This document shows, piece by piece, positions 1 through 4,717 of a stretch of DNA of 5,738 nucleotides. Where the stretch lies: assembly GCA_004556745.1 (NCBI GenBank), contig SFFY01000094.1, positions 1 through 5,738 of the forward strand, given 5' to 3'. The translations under genes were made by a program, and so were the position numbers. Below the pieces are notes generated by a model. It ran no database searches. It had not been told where the DNA came from and was given only the letters and a program-made list of their open reading frames with translations. This DNA is from Bacteroidales bacterium. GTDB taxonomy: Bacteria; Bacteroidota; Bacteroidia; Bacteroidales; Bacteroidaceae. Numbering within the stretch: position 1 is the stretch's first letter; the number at the start of each line of letters is the position of its first letter.

Positions 1-454
1 CGGCGGGCGATGGTATGCCTTTGAAGAACGTCTGGACGCCTTCATCTGGGGCTTCGATGTTGAATCGCGCGAGTCGCAGGAGGGCACCGCACGCATAAAT
101 GAAGCTCGCGATGAGCCCAAAGATACCGGCTTCGTTGAGTGCAAAGCCGTAGATCAGGAGCGCGGGGGCGATCCCGAAACTGACGCAGTCGGAGAGGCTG
201 TCGAGCTCCATGCCAAATTTCGTCGACGTCTTTGTCCAGCGAGCGACTTTGCCGTCGAAAGTGTCGAAGACGATGCTGCCGATAATCGCGATTGCCGCGT
301 ATTGGAGCAGCAGTAGCCGTTCATCGCCTTGGAGTGCTTGCGATTTGAAGACGAAAGACATCGACAAGAACGCGCAAAAGACCGATCCCAAGGTGACGAG
401 GCTCGGCAATGCAAAGCGCGCTTTTTTAATCTTTTTAATTCTCCCTTCTACCAT
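1..454 (-). CDS. pssA: CDP-diacylglycerol--serine O-phosphatidyltransferase, N-terminal part
   Basis: This is an integral inner-membrane enzyme that joins CDP-diacylglycerol and L-serine to give phosphatidylserine and CMP, the first committed step to phosphatidylethanolamine. The window holds residues 1-151; the usual length is roughly 230-280, so the C-terminus lies beyond the left edge. The complete CDP-alcohol phosphatidyltransferase signature is visible: D64, D67, G68, A71, R72, G81, D85 and D89 in the D-x2-DG-x2-AR-x8-G-x3-D-x3-D pattern. The N-terminal LPSLVTLGSVFCAFLS and the later RLARFNIE and GIPSPA segments are typical of bacterial class-II PssA rather than PgsA. Hydrophobic segments lie near residues 14-36, 49-63, 91-106 and 110-128, and the first 13 residues are rich in Lys and Arg. 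The ATG at 452-454 is the first Met after an in-frame stop and has AAAGGA about 10 nt upstream. The gene is divergent from the synthetase-like gene. The family call is secure; no more than the catalytic half can be inspected. Confidence 0.93.
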   Translation of the reverse strand, partial: MVEGRIKKIKKARFALPSLVTLGSVFCAFLSMSFVFKSQALQGDERLLLLQYAAIAIIGSIVFDTFDGKVARWTKTSTKFGMELDSLSDCVSFGIAPALLIYGFALNEAGIFGLIASFIYACGALLRLARFNIEAPDEGVQTFFKGIPSPA

Positions 455-540
455 GCGAGAAAAATCCTTTTAGTCGTATACCTACGACATATCTATGCGC
501 ATGGCAACTATTTGAACCCCCATTGAAATTAGAGAACACG
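455..540. promoter_or_regulatory. divergent intergenic promoter region with a short dyad
   Basis: These 86 bp separate the pssA start (minus) from the synthetase-like start (plus) and must hold at least one promoter. An inverted repeat GTCGTA (473-478) / TACGAC (483-488) with a 4-bp spacer sits in the middle and could be a small operator. For pssA, a weak sigma70-like pair is TTGCCA (complement of 502-507) and TAGGTA (complement of 479-484), 17 bp apart. The -35 matches 5 of 6 consensus bases but the -10 is poor. No convincing plus-strand promoter stands out. The assignments rest on inspection only. Confidence 0.3.
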
Positions 541-2322
541 ATGGCAGACTTCATCATCACGACAGATCGTTCGCTTCCTCTTGCACTTGGCCAATCTTGG
601 ACGCCAGTGTATTCGACGTCGCGTTATTGTTTGGCGATCGAGGCGACGCCTACGCCGCACGATATTGCCCATCTCTATGAGTCGCCCTATATCGTCGTGG
701 CGTTGTCGCATACCGATACGCCGCGCGACGTATGGCGAGCGATGCGATCGCCCAAAGACGGCGATAGTCGTCATTTTATCGACGCGCTCGGCGTTTGTGC
801 GGGCATTGTATGGAATACCGAGACCGATGAATTTTGCGTCTTTCGCGACAAATTCGGATGGATTCCGATATTGGCGACGGAATATGGCGACTATTTGAGC
901 ATCACATCGTCGCCGCAGGCGCATGCACATATCAATGCGCAGCGCGATATCGATGAGAATTGGTTTGCGCGGTTTCTGTATGGATCGAACGAGACGCGGC
1001 GCAATGACGTCTGGCGTCAAACGTCGCGGCTATATCCGGGCGAAGTGAGGCTTTGGGGCGGGAGTGATTTAGGGGCGTTTTTGGATCCGTTTGGCGATGG
1101 CCGAGGGAGCGGGGGCGTGGAGAACGGTGTCGATGCGCGTTCGGATATGTATTGGCATCGTCGTCGTTATGCGCCGTTAGATATTTCGTTCGACGAGGCA
1201 GTCGAAGCGTTACGGGCATGTCATGCGCGTGCGATTGGTCGGATACCGACGACGAAGCCGCCGGTTTTTACGCTATCGGGTGGGCTCGATTCGACGAGCA
1301 TCGTTGCCGCATACGCGCGAGCGACGGGGGCGACGCGCGAGCACCCGATCGAAACGTTTTCGCTCTTGTCGTCGCGACATGCGTCGTGCGATGAATCGAC
1401 CGAAATCGACGTCTTGGCGCAGGCGTTGCCCATCACGGCGCATCGCCTCGATATGGGGTCGAGAACCGACATCGGCGACGATGTGATCGCTTCGAATGCT
1501 CATGGCTATGGGCCGATATGTAGCCCAGGGCTCGAAATCAACCTCTGGACTTATCGCCAAATGGCGCCGCAGCCCTACAGCCGTACGATCATCACTGGGT
1601 ATGGTGGCAACTTCATCGTCAAAGCGCGTGTCGAAGCCATATTGGGCGATTTATGGAAATATAGAAAATTTGGCGAACTATTGAACTATGCGAATAATGT
1701 TCGCTTTTCGACATATCGATATTTGGCAAAACGATATATTACATATTTATTGGCAAAGTATTTTGGCATACATAAAACGAACACGAGTGAAGCAATCGTT
1801 CGGAAAGTATGCAATCGCGAATTTTGGATGCGCAATGAAAATCCGATGTTTGACAATATATTCACATCGACGCAATACCAAGAGCGAGCATCTATGCCGC
1901 TTTGCGACGAATGGGAATATATGATGCGAGCGATTGATATAACGGCACGAATGTCGAAACAATACTTTTACGATCCGTTATTCGATGCAGAATTATACGA
2001 TTTTTGTGCACAAATACCGCCGCATTATTGGGATTATGGCGGCAAAGACAGGGCAGTATATCGGGCGGCATTTATGCCACTTTTGCCCGAGGCGATACGA
2101 ACGCACCCGAAAGTTCAATCATTCGACGAAGCAATCGTCGATATCGTGAACAAAAACATGGCGCGATTTGGCGTCGATTTCAATGTTGCAAGTCGCGACC
2201 CGTCGATCATCGATCGAACGGAGCTGAAAAAGATGCAAAGCGATTTCGTCGAACGTCGCCAGACGGAGCATTTGAGCGACGTATGGCGCCCGACAGCTGT
2301 CGATTGGTGGTTGCGCGCGTAG
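541..2322 (+). CDS. asparagine synthetase-superfamily protein lacking the glutaminase Cys (amide/lactam synthetase-like)
   Basis: This 593-residue protein has the two-domain layout of class-B asparagine synthetases. The N-terminal Ntn amidotransferase-like domain (about 1-170) keeps the FRDKFGWIPI segment (100-109), the counterpart of the RDxFGxxPL signature. It starts MADF, so the Cys2 nucleophile needed to hydrolyse glutamine is absent. The C-terminal domain has an intact PP-loop, SGGLDS (246-251), for ATP adenylation of a carboxylate. The second motif, normally GxGGDE, reads GYGGNF (353-358). A conserved-looking Lys sits in PKVQSF (K524), matching the family's active-site lysine region. 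Loss of Cys2 is shared with beta-lactam synthetase and lasso-peptide cyclases, so an ATP-dependent amide-forming reaction on an unknown substrate is the best inference. No lasso precursor, RRE protein or leader protease is visible nearby. The ATG at 541 is preferred over the in-frame TTG at 523, because AGAG lies about 7 nt before the ATG and nothing suitable precedes the TTG. Base composition falls sharply around 1680-1800. Confidence 0.82.
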   Translation: MADFIITTDRSLPLALGQSWTPVYSTSRYCLAIEATPTPHDIAHLYESPYIVVALSHTDTPRDVWRAMRSPKDGDSRHFIDALGVCAGIVWNTETDEFCVFRDKFGWIPILATEYGDYLSITSSPQAHAHINAQRDIDENWFARFLYGSNETRRNDVWRQTSRLYPGEVRLWGGSDLGAFLDPFGDGRGSGGVENGVDARSDMYWHRRRYAPLDISFDEAVEALRACHARAIGRIPTTKPPVFTLSGGLDSTSIVAAYARATGATREHPIETFSLLSSRHASCDESTEIDVLAQALPITAHRLDMGSRTDIGDDVIASNAHGYGPICSPGLEINLWTYRQMAPQPYSRTIITGYGGNFIVKARVEAILGDLWKYRKFGELLNYANNVRFSTYRYLAKRYITYLLAKYFGIHKTNTSEAIVRKVCNREFWMRNENPMFDNIFTSTQYQERASMPLCDEWEYMMRAIDITARMSKQYFYDPLFDAELYDFCAQIPPHYWDYGGKDRAVYRAAFMPLLPEAIRTHPKVQSFDEAIVDIVNKNMARFGVDFNVASRDPSIIDRTELKKMQSDFVERRQTEHLSDVWRPTAVDWWLRA

Positions 2323-2340
2323 CGCGCCCCAGAAGTCGTG

Positions 2341-2370
2341 TTTGTCTCTTTCATGGGTGAAAGAGACAAA
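2341..2370 (+). terminator. perfect 13-bp stem-loop after the synthetase-like gene
   Basis: The arms TTTGTCTCTTTCA (2341-2353) and TGAAAGAGACAAA (2358-2370) are perfectly complementary around a TGGG loop, 18 nt after the stop codon. The position suggests a 3'-end hairpin or terminator for the upstream gene, but there is no T-tract after the stem, so intrinsic termination is uncertain. The right arm is part of the first unit of the 43-bp array, and the left arm is an inverted copy of that piece. A smaller GCGCGC/GCGCGC stem (2313-2318 and 2322-2327) straddles the stop codon. Confidence 0.45.
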
Positions 2371-2600
2371 CTATGGGGTAGGGTTGGGCTATTTCATGGG
2401 TGAAAGAGACAAACTATGGGGTAGGGTTGGGCTATTTCGGGAGTGAAAGAGACAAACTATGGGGTAGGATTGGGCTATTTCATGGGTGAAAGAGACAAAC
2501 CATGGGGTGGGGTTGGGCTATTTCATGGGTGAAAGAGACAAACCATGGGGTGGGGTTGGGCTATTTCATGGGTGAAAGAGACAAACTATGGGGTGGGGCT
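2349..2600 (+). repeat. 43-bp G-rich tandem repeat array (array 1), five full copies and one partial
   Basis: Units start at 2349, 2392, 2435, 2478, 2521 and 2564, exactly 43 bp apart with no spacers; the sixth stops after 37 bp. Each unit carries TGAAAGAGACAAA, then ATGGGGT, a GGGTTGGG-type G-rich block and GGGCTATTT. Units 1 and 2 are identical, units 4 and 5 are identical, and unit 3 differs (CGGGAG in place of CATGGG, and GGATTGGG). Units 4-6 share a TGGGG variant where units 1-3 have TAGGG or TAGGA. Because 43 is not a multiple of three, a translated repeat would change frame from unit to unit, so this is most likely non-coding. It lies between two convergent genes. I do not recognise the repeat family. 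Confidence 0.95.
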
Positions 2601-2611
2601 ACTCGCGCCCC

Positions 2612-2665
2612 TGACCTCATTCCCGGCCTATCGGCCCCCCCCTCTCCATAAATGGAGAGGGGGGG
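2612..2665. repeat. dispersed palindromic element, copy 1 of 3
   Basis: A TGACCTCA start and a C-rich lead-in are followed by a perfect hairpin. The C-run plus TCTCCA arm (2636-2648) pairs with TGGAGA plus the G-run (2653-2665) across a TAAA loop, giving 13 bp. Two more copies with the same TGACCTCA lead-in and the same CTCCATAAATGGAG core lie at 4557-4598 and 4625-4676, all in the same orientation. Elements of this general look (a CCTCACCCCC lead-in followed by a CCCTCTCC/GGAGAGGG hairpin) are known intergenic palindromes in several bacterial phyla. This copy separates the two 43-bp arrays. Confidence 0.85.
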
Positions 2666-2686
2666 AATTGGGTTGGAGTGGGGCTA

Positions 2687-2869
2687 GAGGGCGTATTGAG
2701 CCCCGAATGGGGCGAAATAGCCCGACAAAGAGGGCGTATTGAGCCCCGAATGGGGCGAAATAGCCCGACGAAGAGGGCGTATTGAGCCCCGAATGGGGCG
2801 AAATAGCCCGACAAAGAGGGCGTATTGAGCCCCGAATGGGGCGAAATAGCCCGACAAAGAGGGCGTATT
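2687..2869. repeat. 43-bp hairpin-forming tandem repeat array (array 2), four full copies and one partial
   Basis: Units start at 2687, 2730, 2773 and 2816, with an 11-bp fifth start at 2859. The only difference among the full units is G for A at 2770. Each unit is a dyad. In unit 1, GCCCC (2700-2704) pairs with GGGGC (2709-2713) around a GAAT loop. GA faces GA (2698-2699 and 2714-2715), TATT (2694-2697) pairs with AATA (2716-2719), and GGGC (2689-2692) pairs with GCCC (2720-2723) past one bulged G. As RNA each unit could fold into about 13 pairs with a tandem G-A mismatch. The array is 88 nt beyond the stop of the PLP gene, so read-through of that gene would transcribe it. Confidence 0.95.
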
Positions 2870-2871
2870 TG

Positions 2872-2912
2872 GCGCAACTTTGCGCGCCCGTATGCAGAAG
2901 GCATAGGGCGCG
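2872..2912. terminator. GC-rich stem-loop between convergent genes, with an overlapping alternative hairpin
   Basis: CGCGCCC (2883-2889) plus TATGC (2891-2895) pairs with GCATA (2901-2905) plus GGGCGCG (2906-2912) around an AGAAG loop. The stem has 12 bp with G2890 bulged and is followed by TTTA on the plus strand. It is 44 bp past the stop of the PLP gene and could stop plus-strand transcripts that come through the arrays, or act on both strands. A second hairpin, GCGCAA (2872-2877) / TTGCGC (2880-2885), shares bases 2883-2885 with it, so the two cannot fully form together. The T-tract is short, so the terminator role is an inference. Confidence 0.5.
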
Positions 2913-2956
2913 TTTAGGCGGAGTCGGGGTGGGAGAGTCGCGGGGCGTGTGCGCGA

Positions 2957-4420
2957 TTAGCGTTCGATCCCGGTGAAATAGAGTGCGACGTTTTCGAATT
3001 CGGCGATGGCGTTGGCTCGTTTCATGAGCATGAGGCCGGCGAGGCCTGCGCTGCCCGTGGCCGATGGGGTGATTTGCGTGTGCGTATGCGCGAGTTTGTG
3101 GGCATCGGCGAGTAGCGTTTCGTCGGCGACGAGTGGGATGCCGCCGGTGCGTAGCATGGTGCAAACGATGTTGTACCAGTCGTAAGTTTCGTCGTCGAGA
3201 ATGCCGTGTGCGATGGAGTGTGGAGCGTCTTCCCAGGGCCACATGAAGAGGTGTTTGTTGGCGGCGGCGTATCGGACGGCGGATTGAACGGCGGTGGAGT
3301 CCCAAGCGGCGCGAATGCAGTCTGCCATGACGAGGAGTTGTGCGATGTTTTCGGCGCTGTGGTCGTTGGCGCGTTGTTCGAACGATAGGTCGTCTTGGTA
3401 GGCGTTGAGTTGTGGGAATGGTTTGTCGTGTAGTCGAGCGTCGATGACGCGGACGAGTCGGTCGTAGGCGCGAGCGAGTGGGAATGCGCCGCGCGTTTGG
3501 ACGGTGTGGAATCGCGGTAGAACGGCGAGGGGCTCGTGTCGCATGACTTCTGCGAGAGCTTGTGCGGAGCTCGAGGCGAGTGCGCCGCCGCCGACTTGAA
3601 CGAACATGTGGTGGCATGTTTGGTTTTCGGCGTGCCATCGGTCGAAGATTTCGTATGCGAGTGTTTCGCCGCCTTCGATGGTGAGCCCGTTGTCGGGTCC
3701 TTGGCATGTGAAAGGGATGGCGCCGTTGGCGACGGCTTCGAGAGAGCGGAGGTAGCATGGGTCGCCCAATTCGCCTTCGCGTCGCTCGCAGATGTGCAAG
3801 TGAGCGCCGAGCGTTTTGAGCCGTTCGACGACGCTGGGTTCGGCGTCGGTTGGGATGAAGACTTCGAGTTGTGCGCCTGCGGCTTTGCAGACGACGGCGG
3901 CGGCTAGTGCGGCGTTTCCGCAGCTGGCGATGGCAAATGGGGCTTTGAGGGAGGCGGGCGAGAGATTGAGCAAGACGCCGAAGAGATGGCGTGCTTTGTG
4001 CGAGCCTGCGACGTTGTGTGTTTCGTCTTTGACGAAGAGTTTTTGGAGCGGATCGAGACCGATGGCGTTGGCCAGGTTGGTTTCGATGGTCAGGGGAGTT
4101 TCGGCGAAGCCCGTGCCGTCGATGGCTTGGAGTGCGCCGTCGAGTCGGGCGATGCGCTCGAGGTAGTCTATGTCGGTGTGGTGCGAATTGAGGCAACGGT
4201 GATAGCCCAAGAGGCGGTGGCGATAGCGAACGAATGGATTGTTCGAATCTTCGAGTTTACTGCGTTGCCAGAGTGGCGTCGTGACGACGTGTTTTTTCTG
4301 AAGGATATGGTTGACTTCGGGCATGCATTCGCGATTTGGACACGAAAAAGTCGCCGAATCATAGGCGTGTACGCGCGTTCCACAGCCGATACAAGACATA
4401 TAATGGTGCTGAGGTATCAT
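2957..4420 (-). CDS. PLP-dependent fold-type-II enzyme with N-terminal zinc ribbon (threonine synthase / threonine ammonia-lyase type)
   Basis: This 487-residue protein opens with a four-cysteine zinc ribbon, C10-x2-C13-x13-C27-x4-C32, as found at the start of many bacterial and archaeal threonine synthases. The fold-type-II core follows. KDETHNVAGSHKARHL holds the predicted Schiff-base lysine (K142), ASCGNAA (165-171) is the substrate-carboxylate loop, VGGGAL (276-281) is the glycine-rich phosphate-binding loop, and ATGSAGLAG (454-462) is the C-terminal glycine-rich stretch. Threonine synthase normally has NPTGSFKDR around the lysine; the GSHKAR version seen here differs, so the reaction (threonine synthesis, deamination or another beta/gamma-elimination or replacement) cannot be fixed. 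It is probably cytosolic. The ATG at 4418-4420 is chosen because GGAGG precedes it by 4 nt; the upstream in-frame GTG (4466-4468) has no ribosome site. No hom, thrB or lysC neighbour is present, so a housekeeping threonine operon is not supported. Confidence 0.85.
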   Translation of the reverse strand: MIPQHHYMSCIGCGTRVHAYDSATFSCPNRECMPEVNHILQKKHVVTTPLWQRSKLEDSNNPFVRYRHRLLGYHRCLNSHHTDIDYLERIARLDGALQAIDGTGFAETPLTIETNLANAIGLDPLQKLFVKDETHNVAGSHKARHLFGVLLNLSPASLKAPFAIASCGNAALAAAVVCKAAGAQLEVFIPTDAEPSVVERLKTLGAHLHICERREGELGDPCYLRSLEAVANGAIPFTCQGPDNGLTIEGGETLAYEIFDRWHAENQTCHHMFVQVGGGALASSSAQALAEVMRHEPLAVLPRFHTVQTRGAFPLARAYDRLVRVIDARLHDKPFPQLNAYQDDLSFEQRANDHSAENIAQLLVMADCIRAAWDSTAVQSAVRYAAANKHLFMWPWEDAPHSIAHGILDDETYDWYNIVCTMLRTGGIPLVADETLLADAHKLAHTHTQITPSATGSAGLAGLMLMKRANAIAEFENVALYFTGIER

Positions 4421-4487
4421 GAAGCCTCCGAGGAATGTTGAAATGCCAAAGGTACCGAGTGCGCACACGGAGGCGTCTCTGGTACCT
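4421..4487 (-). promoter_or_regulatory. structured leader of the PLP-enzyme gene with a possible anti-Shine-Dalgarno segment
   Basis: Read on the minus strand, the leader holds two alternative pairings. Stem A joins AGGTACC (complement of 4481-4487) to GGTACCT (complement of 4450-4456). Within its loop lies GCCTCCG (complement of 4468-4474), which is perfectly complementary to CGGAGGC (complement of 4424-4430), the Shine-Dalgarno region before the ATG at 4420. The second pairing crosses stem A, so they would either exclude each other or form a pseudoknot. This could sequester the ribosome site. The pairing is seen in the sequence; any regulatory use is an inference. No known riboswitch class is recognised. 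Confidence 0.3.
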
Positions 4488-4501
4488 CAAAATTCGAATC
4501 G

Positions 4502-4530
4502 TATTTACAACGAATTCGGACGACTCGCAA
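4502..4530 (-). promoter_or_regulatory. weak candidate sigma70-type promoter for the PLP-enzyme gene
   Basis: TTGCGA (complement of 4525-4530) and TAAATA (complement of 4502-4507) are 17 bp apart, in a locally AT-rich stretch. The -35 matches 4 of 6 consensus bases and the -10 only 3 of 6. A start near 4495 would give a leader of about 75 nt that includes both pairings described for 4421-4487. The support is weak. Confidence 0.22.
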
Positions 4531-4556
4531 ACCCGAATCACCTTAAAAAGATCCCC

Positions 4557-4598
4557 TGACCTCACCCCCTAGCCCTCTCTCCATAAATGGAGAGAGGG
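4557..4598. repeat. dispersed palindromic element, copy 2 of 3
   Basis: TGACCTCACCCCCTAG leads into a perfect 11-bp hairpin: CCCTCTCTCCA (4573-4583) and TGGAGAGAGGG (4588-4598) around TAAA. The stem has one extra CT/AG step compared with the other two copies, with both arms changed together, so pairing is preserved. Confidence 0.85.
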
Positions 4599-4603
4599 AA
4601 TAG

Positions 4604-4623
4604 ACGCCCGCCGCGGCGGGCGT
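4604..4623. terminator. perfect 20-bp GC palindrome, possible bidirectional terminator
   Basis: ACGCCCGCCGCGGCGGGCGT is its own reverse complement and would form a stem of about 8-9 bp with a minimal loop. TTT begins at 4623 on the plus strand; on the minus strand, the direction of both flanking genes, CTATT follows. It lies between two copies of the palindromic element, 95 bp beyond the stop of the propeller gene. Its GCCCGCCGCGGCGGGC core is a common intrinsic-terminator stem, but the T-tracts are poor. Confidence 0.4.
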
Positions 4624-4624
4624 T

Positions 4625-4676
4625 TGACCTCACCCCCGGCATATTGGCAACCCCCTCTCCATAAATGGAGAGGGGG
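4625..4676. repeat. dispersed palindromic element, copy 3 of 3
   Basis: TGACCTCACCCCCGGC, a short ATATTGGC spacer and CCCCCTCTCCA (4651-4661) pairing with TGGAGAGGGGG (4666-4676) around TAAA give an 11-bp perfect stem. The CCCGGC, TAT and GGC lead-in closely matches copy 1 at 2612-2665, which makes copies 1 and 3 the closest pair. It is the first structure after the stop of the propeller gene and may help end its transcript. Confidence 0.85.
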
Positions 4677-4717
4677 GCATTTGTGGTGGGCAGGGGCAAG
4701 GAGAGGGCGGAAGGGAA

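Noticed and set aside
523..540. TTG at 523 as the start of the synthetase-like gene
   Set aside because: No ribosome site precedes it. The ATG at 541 has AGAG at suitable spacing.
529..1020. A minus-strand open frame of 163 codons inside the synthetase-like gene
   Set aside because: It is a shadow of the amidotransferase-like domain, Arg-rich and without family features.
541..2322. Lasso-peptide biosynthetic cluster
   Set aside because: Only a cyclase-like protein is present. No precursor, RRE protein, transglutaminase-like protease or transporter is seen in the window, and the GxGGDE motif is atypical.
2349..2869. CRISPR array
   Set aside because: The 43-bp units are directly abutting with no unique spacers, and no cas gene is visible.
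2617..2904. A 95-codon minus-strand open frame across array 2
   Set aside because: The start lies inside a stem-loop, no ribosome site is seen, and the sequence is just the 43-bp repeat read in successive frames.
2628..4196. A 522-codon minus-strand open frame, rich in Arg, His and Pro, running through array 2 into the PLP-gene region
   Set aside because: It is the out-of-frame shadow of the PLP-enzyme gene, which has clear family motifs in the other frame. Its amino-acid make-up is unnatural and its tail is only the stop-free repeats.
4421..4468. GTG at 4466-4468 as the start of the PLP-enzyme gene, adding 16 residues
   Set aside because: There is no Shine-Dalgarno sequence before it, while GGAGG lies just before the ATG at 4420. 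The added segment falls within the structured leader.
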